IMG/VR virus record: IMGVR_UViG_3300037247_000448
Span: 1 to 46,294 of that record
DNA: 46,294 nt
From: a virus
Strand: one strand, 5' to 3'
Positions 18,705 through 25,596 of the stretch are shown here, one piece after another. Within the stretch, counting starts at the first letter, position 1. The number at the start of each line of letters is the position of its first letter. The position numbers and the translations under genes were made by a program. The notes beneath the pieces are model-generated. The model did no database searches and was not told the DNA's origin. It saw only the letters and a program-made list of their open reading frames with translations.

Positions 18705-19340
18705 TTAACGGAAATATTTTACTTGTGGAAAAAGCCCCTCTGGTTTTCCATAAACTTTATATTTGATTTGACCTTCCCAATAATGCCGAATCTCCCAAAT
18801 GAACCTGTAATCCTCTTCCCACATCTGGTGAAAACCGTCCATATCGGTTGTGGCTATTTTCTCGTAGAGTTCGCCCAACCGATTTATCACGGTATTGGGC
18901 GGTCGTTTCGTGATATGCAATACATCCCCGATCTGCCGACAGAGGTTCACATGCCCATAGCGATCCAGGGCGGTAAAGAACTCAAAATCCGATCCGGGTA
19001 GAGCGTAAAACCCACGCTTACACTTGGCGCTTATAAGATCAAGAGCAAGCGGTAAATCTTTTATATGTTCAAATGTATGAGAACTATAACAAAAATCAAA
19101 ATAATTATCAGAGAAACATTGTAACACCCTACAAACATCACCCTCGATCAGTTCTCTGTCGCCAACCACCAGGGCTTGATTGTGCCTCTGAGCGTTGGTG
19201 TCGGGCATGTCTATAAGATGTGTGGCTGCCGGAAACGGTTTATTCCCGCTCCCGACATCCAGTATTTTATCCCCCGGTTTGAAACCAAAGTCTATTTTGT
19301 GTAGACCGGCATATTGGCTTCCACCGGGGAAGAGATTCAT
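18705..19340 (-). CDS. SAM-dependent methyltransferase (class I)
   Basis: 211 residues. Motif I is KILDVGSGNKPFP, with an acidic strand end at THLIDMPD, and FDFCYSSHTFEHIKDLPLAL is the motif of Methyltransf_11-type enzymes. The target is not evident; its place behind sugar-transferase genes suggests a glycan or surface molecule. ATG overlaps the upstream glycosyltransferase stop (ATGA). Confidence 0.8.
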   Translation of the reverse strand: MNLFPGGSQYAGLHKIDFGFKPGDKILDVGSGNKPFPAATHLIDMPDTNAQRHNQALVVGDRELIEGDVCRVLQCFSDNYFDFCYSSHTFEHIKDLPLALDLISAKCKRGFYALPGSDFEFFTALDRYGHVNLCRQIGDVLHITKRPPNTVINRLGELYEKIATTDMDGFHQMWEEDYRFIWEIRHYWEGQIKYKVYGKPEGLFPQVKYFR

Positions 19341-20215
19341 TTTACAATATCTATGATCTGCTTCGCTAAATTATCACGGCTGAACTTCTGCACGGTCTGG
19401 TAGCCGTGTTTGGCGATCTTATTTCTTTCGTCTTTGTATTGTAAGTAATAATTACATCGATTTATCATTTCATCAACATTATCAAATTCTACATAGTCGG
19501 CAATCTCAGATAGAAAAGATGGCTTAGAACGATATGGCATTAATCCATATTTTTCAACGTCAGGCCAACGCTCACTCAATAAAAACCCGCCCGCTGCCAG
19601 AATCTTATAGGCACGATCACTCGGCCCGCCACCACCCGTAAGATTGATATTGATTCTCGACTGCCCGACCACCTTAGCATGTTCGGTATTATACTTGTTG
19701 GATAGGATAGTCACACCATCCAACCACTTCGCCCGATCACCGTAGGGATTGCCGATGAATGTTATGTCATGTTTGGTCTCGGACGGTATCGGATAATCCC
19801 ACTTGGGATCGAAACCCTCAATCAGAAAATGCGTGTTCGGGTTTAGCTTCTTAGCCTCAAGGTAGACTTCCCACTTGGCAACGCCTACATAATCTGCAAC
19901 CTTGATCTTTTCTTTGAGTTCGTCATTGTAGTTGCCGTTCAGGGGATCCATATACCAGAGAAAGGTTTTAGTCTTACACTCTTTAAGAACACGGACATCG
20001 ACACCGTTACATTTGCAGAAAACAACAAGGTTAAAATCGGCCTGACGGAAAACACTACAAAGGTCTCTATCTCTCCCTTGATCTCCCATCGACAAAGACT
20101 GAGATGCAACTCGATAATTATACCGATGAACCTCATGCCCTGCATTCTCGAACCCATTGGCAATCCCGTTGTTCGTGGAGTTATCGTTGAATACGCCGAC
20201 TACGAGGATTTTCAT
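19337..20215 (-). CDS. Glycosyltransferase, CgeB/GT1-like
   Basis: 292 residues. MKILVVGVFNDNSTNNGIANGFENAG is a GT-B N-terminal strand-helix; KTFLWYMDP, DITFIGNPYGDRAKWL and the C-terminal SRININLTGGGGPSDRAYKILAAG match the donor half of CgeB-like GT1 enzymes. The C-terminus ends in a long helix (SRDNLAKQIIDIVK). ATGA overlap with the upstream zinc-ribbon gene. Likely transfers an activated sugar; substrate unknown. Confidence 0.8.
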   Translation of the reverse strand: MKILVVGVFNDNSTNNGIANGFENAGHEVHRYNYRVASQSLSMGDQGRDRDLCSVFRQADFNLVVFCKCNGVDVRVLKECKTKTFLWYMDPLNGNYNDELKEKIKVADYVGVAKWEVYLEAKKLNPNTHFLIEGFDPKWDYPIPSETKHDITFIGNPYGDRAKWLDGVTILSNKYNTEHAKVVGQSRININLTGGGGPSDRAYKILAAGGFLLSERWPDVEKYGLMPYRSKPSFLSEIADYVEFDNVDEMINRCNYYLQYKDERNKIAKHGYQTVQKFSRDNLAKQIIDIVK

Positions 20216-20394
20216 GATTCCTCCAACTTCTTACGTAAACGAGGAATCTCTACTCGCTGATAATATTCTATATCCTGTGGGCTACCCACCAATTCTGGGC
20301 ATATATGAAGAGATCCCAATATTGTTTTATTTATACGAATAATCTTTCCACAAGTAGGGCAAACATCATAAATCTTATTACCGACGATTTTCAC
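20212..20394 (-). CDS. Small zinc-ribbon protein
   Basis: 60 residues with CPTCGK near residue 12 and one later Cys (HICPEL), then a charged helix. Overlaps both neighbours by ATGA, so it is translated as part of the glycosyltransferase block. Function unknown. Confidence 0.65.
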   Translation of the reverse strand: MKIVGNKIYDVCPTCGKIIRINKTILGSLHICPELVGSPQDIEYYQRVEIPRLRKKLEES

Positions 20395-21128
20395 ACCGGC
20401 TCCAATAAATACACAATATTCTGATTCACCGGATGCAACGGTTTCACCCGATTGTAGACATTGATACCACGAGCGAAATACGCAAGGTCAACGTCCACAT
20501 CCATTGCACCGGCAGCATGATAGTAAACCGAATCGGTCACGACCACTGCGGATGCCTGCTTGAGTAGGGCAAACCCCCGCGTGATAGGATGCACCATGTC
20601 AACCTCGAAACGGGGGAGATCGGGAAATTCCCTTTTTATCCATCGTTGGCCGTAGTGTCTCGGCAGATCCTTACTGTCCACGCCAGTCTTGGAGTGGATA
20701 AACCCGAACTCACGCCCGTGAATCTTCTTCTCCGCCCACTCGTGATCTTCGTCGGTTAAGTGAACTTCGGTGTGAAGATCGTCATTATGGGGGATCTTCA
20801 GTGCAGCAAAGCAATCGAGAATCTTATTGCCGGTAGGGGAATGATTGATTAATACTGCCCTATTATAGCCATTGTCATTGCAATATAGCTCACAATGATA
20901 CCTAACACTTTGGATTCCCTCTAAATAACTCCCAAAATCGTTCCACGCATCCTTGGTGTATATCACCTCATCCACATACGGGTTGTTCTTAAACAACTCC
21001 GCCGACCGAAACCGTTCCAGCGTTGCGAATCCAATAAAGTCACCCGTCTGCTTCTTATACTGCCGGATGGCCGGTGTTGCCAGTATACAATCACCAAGCC
21101 CGTGTGGATAGACGATCAGGGTTTTCAC
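20391..21128 (-). CDS. Glycosyltransferase family 9-like protein
   Basis: 245 residues. MKTLIVYPHGLGDCILATPAIRQYKK is the GT9 (heptosyltransferase) acceptor-side motif GLGDxILATPAIR. The C-terminal half carries FALLKQASAVVVTDSVYYHAAGAMDVD, the donor-site region. Shorter than LPS heptosyltransferases (about 320-350). ATGA overlaps on both sides. Probably adds sugars to a phage or host surface glycan. Confidence 0.8.
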   Translation of the reverse strand: MKTLIVYPHGLGDCILATPAIRQYKKQTGDFIGFATLERFRSAELFKNNPYVDEVIYTKDAWNDFGSYLEGIQSVRYHCELYCNDNGYNRAVLINHSPTGNKILDCFAALKIPHNDDLHTEVHLTDEDHEWAEKKIHGREFGFIHSKTGVDSKDLPRHYGQRWIKREFPDLPRFEVDMVHPITRGFALLKQASAVVVTDSVYYHAAGAMDVDVDLAYFARGINVYNRVKPLHPVNQNIVYLLEPV

Positions 21129-21421
21129 GTTTCCTTGTCGTCCAACCTTTCTTCTTCGGCTCTCAACGCCTCATTAAACGCCCGCCCATACTGAGTATCC
21201 TCTTTCTCGAAATCAATCCAACTATTACCATTGTCGTCATTATAAAAACCGGCTTCGTCACGCCAATTCTCATCTTCGAAAACTAAATTATGACCCCGAT
21301 GGATAAAAAGAAACCGACTTAGACGCTTAACGTATTCTTCCCCAGTGTAAATCCATGCTCGTTGTCCTATCCACAAATAACGCTTGCACCCCTTACATCG
21401 TATGTCATAAGTTACGCTCAT
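21125..21421 (-). CDS. Small CxxC protein of unknown function
   Basis: 98 residues. The N-terminal YDIRCKGCKRYLWIGQ has a single CxxC; the rest is acidic and aromatic (DENWRDEAGFYNDDNGNSWIDFEKE). Coupled by ATGA to the methyltransferase upstream and the GT9-like gene downstream. Not recognised. Confidence 0.65.
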   Translation of the reverse strand: MSVTYDIRCKGCKRYLWIGQRAWIYTGEEYVKRLSRFLFIHRGHNLVFEDENWRDEAGFYNDDNGNSWIDFEKEDTQYGRAFNEALRAEEERLDDKET

Positions 21422-21921
21422 ACATCGTCACCTATCATAATGCGAGCCTCACGTCGGGCAGGTTTTATGAACAATCCCGTCTTGTGCGGGTAATACATAA
21501 AATCGATCTTATCCATTGTCCTTGAAACAAAGTCGGGGTGTTCGGGACAAAACGTCTCATCAACCGCAAAACCAAACTTCTTCGCCATTTCCGTGAAGTT
21601 CACCCGTGTTCGCTGTCCGTATTCTGGAAAATAGTGGTCAATAACGTGACACATCTTCCCGTTTTCGCCGAGAAGTTCCCGCATCTTCGGAAAAATCAGA
21701 TCGACATCGGCTTCCGTGATATGTTCTATAACGCTACAGGATATAATGGCATCAAACTTTTCGTCGAGATCGAGAATGTTGCCGATATAATACTTAACCG
21801 AGCCATGCTTATCCACCTCGCCCATAGTATTCTGGGAATTGTCGTCCACGCCCCACACCTCGAATCCCTGTTTGGCGAGAAATTGCGGAAAGGGAGAAAA
21901 ACCACAACCGAAGTCCATCAC
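21418..21921 (-). CDS. SAM-dependent methyltransferase, catalytic part (downstream half of a split gene)
   Basis: 167 residues from an internal ATG. MDFGCGFSPFPQFLAKQGFEVWGVDD is motif I and the acidic motif II; FDAIISCSVIEHI is motif IV and following helix. The frame stays open and protein-like for about 50 more codons upstream (EDFILVWESKAEAESAEF, KAWEYPKVFLWLKKSG), but with no start codon. It meets the 22056-22229 frame exactly at a TTTTTTA heptamer. A -1 shift there would give one 270-residue methyltransferase. Expression from the internal GTG-ATG is the alternative. Confidence 0.8.
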   Translation of the reverse strand: MMDFGCGFSPFPQFLAKQGFEVWGVDDNSQNTMGEVDKHGSVKYYIGNILDLDEKFDAIISCSVIEHITEADVDLIFPKMRELLGENGKMCHVIDHYFPEYGQRTRVNFTEMAKKFGFAVDETFCPEHPDFVSRTMDKIDFMYYPHKTGLFIKPARREARIMIGDDV

Positions 21922-22055
21922 CTTTTTAGCACCCGATTTCTTTAACCATAAAAATACTTTCGGGTATTCCCATGCCTTGAACTTTTCTTGATTTCCGATC
22001 TGTTCGGCAATTGCCTTGAACTCGGCACTCTCGGCCTCGGCCTTAGATTCCCATA

Positions 22056-22229
22056 CTAAGATGAAATCTTCCTTGCTAAAAAATCGAGGGGTTTAATAAA
22101 CCACGGTAAGTCATCTGGGTGTGACATGAGCGATGGCGGTGGACAAAACCTGATGTGTTGATAATCTGGTCGGAATGACCTTGCGTTGAATTTGAATGAA
22201 TAGTGAGTTGTTTCCATTTTGTCTTTCAT
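22056..22229 (-). CDS. N-terminal part of the split methyltransferase (zero-frame product)
   Basis: 57 residues (MKDKMETTHYSFKFN...KPLDFLARKISS). ATG at 22229 overlaps the radical SAM stop (ATGA) and follows GAGGGAGA, a good ribosome-binding site. The zero frame ends seven codons after a T-TTT-TTA heptamer at 22083-22077. Reading -1 from there continues as SKEDFILVWESK into the methyltransferase domain. See the frameshift finding. Confidence 0.7.
   Translation of the reverse strand: MKDKMETTHYSFKFNARSFRPDYQHIRFCPPPSLMSHPDDLPWFIKPLDFLARKISS
22077..22083 (-). other. Candidate -1 ribosomal frameshift heptamer
   Basis: On the minus strand the codons GAT TTT TTA form the X_XXY_YYZ heptamer T_TTT_TTA, in register with the upstream frame. 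Six bases later AAGAT-TTC-ATCTT could form a weak five-base-pair hairpin, and the zero-frame TAG lies 18 bases past the heptamer. The downstream frame is exactly -1. No strong upstream SD-like stimulator is visible. A homopolymer sequencing error is the main alternative. Confidence 0.5.
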
Positions 22230-23173
22230 ACGATCTCCCTCGCCGTGGGGTTCTTCACGCAACCAACCCTCGGCACGTCACACCAGTTACAAAAGCCATA
22301 GTAGTCGCAGGTCTTAGTCTGTATACTCCCAACCATAGACAGATAAGGTATTACGGGTGTATCTTTCTCTACCGGCTTAAAATCTTTAATGTTGCATACA
22401 GGATCTATGTCATAATACAGTTTGTAGTGACAATGATAGTGATTGCCTTGTGGCCCGATAATGAGCGACTTGAATGGATGGATGCACTCGACACGTCTCG
22501 GCACACTCGCACCGCAGATGTCACGGTAGGCATCGAGGTCGGTCAATCCGCAGATACGGGCGGCAGCTTCTTTGTCTTGGTAACCTTCGTTTGGCTCGAT
22601 AGTGATGGGATCAGGTGTTGCGTTAACCCCTTCCACGTGATTCCAAAATCCCAGGTAGGGCACTCTGCGTAATCGGCCCAAAGCTCGTCTGACTTTTTTG
22701 ATTTGTTTAGCATATTTCTTCTCCATCCCCGGATAGTTGACGTAAGCAATCTGATCGACGTGATGACCGGCACGCTGATAACCCTCGATGGCCTTGATAT
22801 AATTGTCCGCCGAGATCAGGTGCGGGTGATATGACGTGTTTATCCGCAATGTCGAGGTCGGGTGGGGGGTCAACTCGTAACAGGGTTTAGTGCAATTCGT
22901 AGTGATCGTCAGGTTGTAGTTCTCAAGACCCGCCACGATCTCCAGAATGTCCTTGTGGAACAGCGGTTCGCCGCCGATAAGCGATAGCCTTTGGCCTTTC
23001 GGATGATCGAGACCGTTCCACCAGTCCAGTATTTCATGTCCGGGCAGTTCCGGTGGGATCGGTGCCTTGCCACGCCCGTTCAGGATACAGAAGCAGCAGT
23101 TGCCGTTGCACCGGAAAGTGACCATGTGCGCCCAGTAACAGGTAGGGGAGTAGTAGTTAGGGGGTAGGCGCAT
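22226..23173 (-). CDS. Radical SAM enzyme with C-terminal cysteine cluster
   Basis: 315 residues from ATG at 23173 (MRLPPNYYSPTCYW); an upstream GTG at 23227 would overlap the previous gene more. The radical SAM CX3CX2C is present as RCNGNCCFC (Cys22, 26, 29), followed by LSLIGGEPLFH. A C-terminal set of cysteines (ECIHPF, YHCHYKLYYDIDPVC, CDYYGFCNWC, GC) resembles a SPASM or twitch auxiliary Fe-S domain. Such enzymes modify peptides, sugars or nucleotides; no peptide substrate is obvious nearby. It opens the glycosyltransferase/methyltransferase block. Confidence 0.85.
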   Translation of the reverse strand: MRLPPNYYSPTCYWAHMVTFRCNGNCCFCILNGRGKAPIPPELPGHEILDWWNGLDHPKGQRLSLIGGEPLFHKDILEIVAGLENYNLTITTNCTKPCYELTPHPTSTLRINTSYHPHLISADNYIKAIEGYQRAGHHVDQIAYVNYPGMEKKYAKQIKKVRRALGRLRRVPYLGFWNHVEGVNATPDPITIEPNEGYQDKEAAARICGLTDLDAYRDICGASVPRRVECIHPFKSLIIGPQGNHYHCHYKLYYDIDPVCNIKDFKPVEKDTPVIPYLSMVGSIQTKTCDYYGFCNWCDVPRVGCVKNPTAREIV

Positions 23174-23384
23174 ATACCCACCCAATCGTATCTGCCCAAA
23201 ATGGATGACCTGCCCCAGTAGGGTCACGTGTTTTCTCTATCCAACGAACATTCTTGCGATATTCCGGCGGAATCACATTTTCCATCGCCCGTTTCATCTT
23301 TTGTCGTCCCGAATCAGACGGTTCCCAAACCGACCAGTGGGCATACTTCTTGGCGGGGTCGAAATGCTCATATCCCTTCGGCAT
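23157..23384 (-). CDS. Small protein of unknown function
   Basis: 75 residues (MPKGYEHFDPAKKYAHWSVWEPSDS...). Trp-, Lys- and Arg-rich with no Cys. A strong GGAGGTAG ribosome-binding site precedes ATG. Its end overlaps the radical SAM start by 17 bases, so the two are likely coupled; it could be a partner or target of the radical SAM enzyme, but nothing proves it. Confidence 0.65.
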   Translation of the reverse strand: MPKGYEHFDPAKKYAHWSVWEPSDSGRQKMKRAMENVIPPEYRKNVRWIEKTRDPTGAGHPFWADTIGWVYAPTP

Positions 23385-23387
23385 AAA

Positions 23388-23570
23388 CTACCTCCCAAAT
23401 CCTATGGAGCCAACATTATCGGGCGTAACATTATATTCTTCGTTCTGATTGTCCAACTGCCACGCCCCGTTCTTCCTCTTCGCCTTGTTTAGGGCTACGC
23501 CCATGTTTTTGGCCTCGACCTCTTGCTTGTATGAAGTTGCAACTATCTTCTCAACTGTGAACTTCGGCAT
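23388..23570 (-). CDS. Small basic protein of unknown function
   Basis: 60 residues (MPKFTVEKIVATSYKQEVEAKNMGVALNKAKRKNG). The N-terminal pattern of strand, EVEAKNMGVALNKAK helix, then strand is common in tiny phage proteins of unknown role. It overlaps the previous gene by 20 bases. Confidence 0.6.
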   Translation of the reverse strand: MPKFTVEKIVATSYKQEVEAKNMGVALNKAKRKNGAWQLDNQNEEYNVTPDNVGSIGFGR

Positions 23571-23766
23571 AAACCCCCGTTTTCGTCGGCTCAGACCAAA
23601 AATAAAAGCAATGACTGCACATATAATTCACAATATCACCCCATAACGAGTGCGTCACCGTTGCCCCACAACCCGGAATCGGGCAGATGCCAACGGATGT
23701 CCAGAGATAGCGGTCAGGAAGGTCGAGAAGGCCGCTTAGAGCCTCGTCAGACGATTTACTGTCCAA
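23551..23766 (-). CDS. Zinc-ribbon protein
   Basis: 71 residues from TTG at 23766, chosen because GGGAGG sits 5 bases upstream and the longer frame has no ribosome-binding site. Cysteines pair as CPIPGCGATV and YMCSHCFYFW, a treble-clef or zinc-ribbon layout. Unknown function. Confidence 0.6.
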   Translation of the reverse strand: MDSKSSDEALSGLLDLPDRYLWTSVGICPIPGCGATVTHSLWGDIVNYMCSHCFYFWSEPTKTGVYAEVHS

Positions 23767-23872
23767 ATAAACCTCCCAAGATGCCCGATACCCACAGGAA
23801 CCACCCAATCAATCCGACCACAAACACCCAAAACGCCGTAACCAGCATGCGTGACTCGGTCTTAGGGGTCAC
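23756..23872 (-). CDS. Tiny single-pass membrane protein
   Basis: 38 residues from GTG at 23872, overlapping the upstream stop (GTGA). MTPKTESR (GTG read as Met) precedes one long hydrophobic helix (LVTAFWVFVVGLIGWFLWV). Too short for standard gene calling. Function unknown. Confidence 0.5.
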   Translation of the reverse strand: MTPKTESRMLVTAFWVFVVGLIGWFLWVSGILGGLFGQ

Positions 23873-23985
23873 CGTGCCCCGTTAATCATCATTAACCAAA
23901 AGAAAACCAAGAAATACAATAATACAGCGGCACCAATCACCTTATCCAAAAACCAATCCCAAAAATCAAAACTCGGTTTATTCAT
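23869..23985 (-). CDS. Tiny membrane protein
   Basis: 38 residues (MNKPSFDFWDWFLDKVIG, then a hydrophobic helix ending FFWLMMINGAR). ATG shares its A with the upstream TGA (TGATG), and its own stop overlaps the next GTG. Part of a chain of coupled micro-genes. Confidence 0.55.
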   Translation of the reverse strand: MNKPSFDFWDWFLDKVIGAAVLLYFLVFFWLMMINGAR

Positions 23986-24113
23986 CAGTCCGCCCAGATG
24001 TCCGACATCTCACGGCACCACCAAGAATACCACTCAGTCCACATTAGGCGATCAAGATCTGCAACAGCCCGCATTGACACCCAGTAAGGGAAATTGTGGC
24101 TCAATTCACTCAT
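23985..24113 (-). CDS. Tiny Trp-rich protein
   Basis: 42 residues (MSELSHNFPYWVSMRAVADLDRLMWTEWYSWW...). Seven or more aromatic residues and no clear membrane helix. Weak ribosome-binding site. It lies 9 bases after the 47-residue gene and overlaps the next start. Unrecognised. Confidence 0.5.
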   Translation of the reverse strand: MSELSHNFPYWVSMRAVADLDRLMWTEWYSWWCREMSDIWAD

Positions 24114-24122
24114 GCCAGCAAC

Positions 24123-24266
24123 CTAATCCGCCGACGAGGGGAAACCTCGCTCAACCTTGAATTTAAGAAAAACCTTAAACTCTTTCACGGGAGGCATCTT
24201 TACATCCGTATCGTTAGCCAACATAGCCTCGAAGATTTCTTCGTCTGTTATCCCGTTATCTTCCAT
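24123..24266 (-). CDS. Small acidic-then-basic protein, probably leaderless
   Basis: 47 residues (MEDNGITDEEIFEAMLANDTD...FKVFLKFKVERGFPSS). ATG begins 8 bases after a consensus TATAAT box, so the message would start at or within one or two bases of the AUG; no SD is present. Function unknown. Confidence 0.55.
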   Translation of the reverse strand: MEDNGITDEEIFEAMLANDTDVKMPPVKEFKVFLKFKVERGFPSSAD

Positions 24267-24274
24267 CACACTGT

Positions 24275-24304
24275 ATTATACGCCACATACTGCTCTAATG
24301 TCAA
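24275..24304 (-). promoter_or_regulatory. Near-consensus sigma70 promoter, leftward
   Basis: Minus strand: TTGACA (24304-24299), 18-bp spacer, TATAAT (24280-24275). Both hexamers are perfect. It sits in the 56-bp gap between two late genes and drives the block running through the radical SAM, sugar and terminase genes. The predicted start coincides with the ATG at 24266. Confidence 0.75.
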
Positions 24305-24322
24305 GCACTATTTTGGGCAGGG

Positions 24323-24718
24323 TTACCAACCCCAATCTTCGTCAATTGGAATGGGCGTTATCGTCGAGTCGGCAAGCTCGCTCCGTCCAATTGCAATAGG
24401 AGTAATCGAACCCCAAGTAACATTGGTAGTTCCGGTGGTATCACAATCCCATACATCCCTAAGAACGGCACTCAACAAAGAATCTATGCCCCCAAGCACA
24501 TTTCCGCAACCCTTCACGACCTCACGGTGCATCTCTATATCATCCTTGTCGTAGAAGATAGTCACCGTCGAATCTGGCGAGGTCTTCTGCTCAGCATTGC
24601 TGAAATACTCGATGGTCACCTTGCGAAATGCCTTCTTTGGCACCTTGAACTCGCGATAACCCCAAGATGTAGAAGCAAATACAGCCACCACCAATAGGGT
24701 GACAAACCACTTAATCAT
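24323..24718 (-). CDS. Exported protein of unknown function
   Basis: 131 residues. MIKWFVTLLVVAVFASTSWG is a Sec signal. The mature part begins YREFKVPKKAFRKVTIEYF and is rich in Asp, Ser and Thr (TSPDSTVTIFYDKDD). GGAGG precedes ATG. Its acidic, Thr-rich style resembles the other exported late proteins at the opposite end of the operon. No family recognised. Confidence 0.65.
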   Translation of the reverse strand: MIKWFVTLLVVAVFASTSWGYREFKVPKKAFRKVTIEYFSNAEQKTSPDSTVTIFYDKDDIEMHREVVKGCGNVLGGIDSLLSAVLRDVWDCDTTGTTNVTWGSITPIAIGRSELADSTITPIPIDEDWGW

Positions 24719-24756
24719 AAATCCTCCAAGGCATTGTATGTAGCTGTGTTAGTCAT
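24715..24756 (-). CDS. Possible 13-residue leader or coupling peptide
   Basis: MTNTATYNALEDL. Its ATG overlaps the stop of the upstream CxxC gene and its TGA overlaps the next ATG, so it would relay ribosomes across the 30-base gap. The stretch CTAACACAGCTA is repeated at the start of the upstream gene (24918-24907). Could be chance. Confidence 0.25.
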   Translation of the reverse strand: MTNTATYNALEDL

Positions 24757-24928
24757 CTTTATGGTGGTCAATCGGGCAACCACATCGGGGGCAGAACCTT
24801 GGAAGACAATCATCGTCGTCATAACCCGAAAAATGATCGCCGTAGTCCCGACCATCCTCCGTAAATGTTACCCAGCGGCCACCAGAATCCTGAAACCGCT
24901 TATATATAGCTGTGTTAGGTATATTCAC
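24749..24928 (-). CDS. Small acidic zinc-binding protein
   Basis: 59 residues from GTG at 24928 (GTGA overlap with the small terminase stop; GGAGAAGG just upstream). A longer ATG-initiated frame would overlap the terminase and is Arg/His-rich, unlike the rest. The C-terminus carries CLPRFCPRCGCP followed by DHHKDD, a likely metal site. Function unknown. Confidence 0.6.
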   Translation of the reverse strand: MNIPNTAIYKRFQDSGGRWVTFTEDGRDYGDHFSGYDDDDCLPRFCPRCGCPIDHHKDD

Positions 24929-25452
24929 CCTTCTCCATGCGGCGGTGCGTCTGTGGGCGGATGTATGCCATCCCCTGCGATGCGGCCTTGCGGGGACGTG
25001 CGCATGGCGCATAGGTTGGTCATGAGCGACTTAAGCGTGCCCAGTTCAGCCTGGCAGTGTGCAATAGCCTGTTCAAGCTGTTCGGGTGTGTCGATACGCA
25101 TGGTGGCAGGTGGTGTGTCATGCACGGCCACGTTGACGGACTGGTTGGTGCCCTTGCTTATCATGCCCGTTGACTCGTGCATGAGCCTGTTAGCGCCCAT
25201 ATCACCAGACTTTGCCTTCTTAATGACACGATTGACAGACTGCGGCAGGTGGCGCACGTAAATGTTGATTGACAATTCCTTTAAAGCATTTTGGAATATT
25301 GGGTCTTTTGTATATTTATAGTAAGATTCTCTTGACAATCCAGCTTTTGCACATATTGCAAGCACATCCAGACCTATATTCTCAGGATCGGCAAGCGTTA
25401 AGAGTAAGGCCTTACGTTTACCTTTATATGGAGCTATATCTTTTGCGCTCAT
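24925..25452 (-). CDS. Putative small terminase subunit (HTH, phBC6A51-like)
   Basis: 175 residues. The N-terminal KRKALLLTLADPENIGLDVLAICAKAGLSRESYYKYTKDPIFQNALKEL pattern, quoted here only by its ends KRKALLLTL and SRESYYKYTKDPIF, matches the helix-turn-helix of phBC6A51-type phage proteins, often small terminases. The C-terminal helix TPEQLEQAIAHCQAELGTL may oligomerise. It is the first gene of the late arm, with large terminase later in the same operon. No SD before ATG. Confidence 0.65.
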   Translation of the reverse strand: MSAKDIAPYKGKRKALLLTLADPENIGLDVLAICAKAGLSRESYYKYTKDPIFQNALKELSINIYVRHLPQSVNRVIKKAKSGDMGANRLMHESTGMISKGTNQSVNVAVHDTPPATMRIDTPEQLEQAIAHCQAELGTLKSLMTNLCAMRTSPQGRIAGDGIHPPTDAPPHGEG

Positions 25453-25461
25453 AATGTCAAC

Positions 25462-25490
25462 TTTGGCTGATATTTGGCTATTGGCAGGCT
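25462..25490. promoter_or_regulatory. Helically phased direct repeats, candidate operator
   Basis: TTTGGCT at 25462-25468 and 25473-25479 (11-bp spacing), then a looser TTGGCAGGCT at 25481-25490. One-turn spacing suits binding of a protein to one DNA face, just upstream of the small terminase gene. Confidence 0.4.
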
Positions 25491-25529
25491 ACTTTTTATC
25501 ATATTTCTTTATTTATTTTCATTTTTTAC

Positions 25530-25558
25530 TTGACTTTTGCAATTTAATTGCCGATATT
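25530..25558 (+). promoter_or_regulatory. Early rightward promoter
   Basis: TTGACT (25530-25535), 17-bp spacer, GATATT (25553-25558). It precedes the first early gene by about 38 bp. The sequence around the -10, ATTGCCGATA, recurs upstream of the second early operon at 28648. Confidence 0.55.
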
Positions 25559-25596
25559 AAGGACAGGCAAGAGAACCAATAGCAAGGAGAGTTGAA

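Larger units (their letters stand above)
25453..25596. promoter_or_regulatory. Divergent control region between late and early arms
   Basis: 144 bp, AT-rich in its middle. It holds a rightward promoter (25530-25558), tandem TTTGGCT repeats (25462-25490), and a leftward TATGAT -10-like box (25503-25498) without a convincing -35. This is the obvious place for early/late control. Confidence 0.6.

Noticed and set aside
22196-22672. 158-residue frame opposite the radical SAM gene
   Set aside because: No ribosome-binding site and no domain; the opposite strand has clear catalytic motifs.
24734-25261. 175-residue rightward frame opposite the small terminase
   Set aside because: Antisense shadow; the terminase frame has a clear HTH and operon context, and this frame has no domain.
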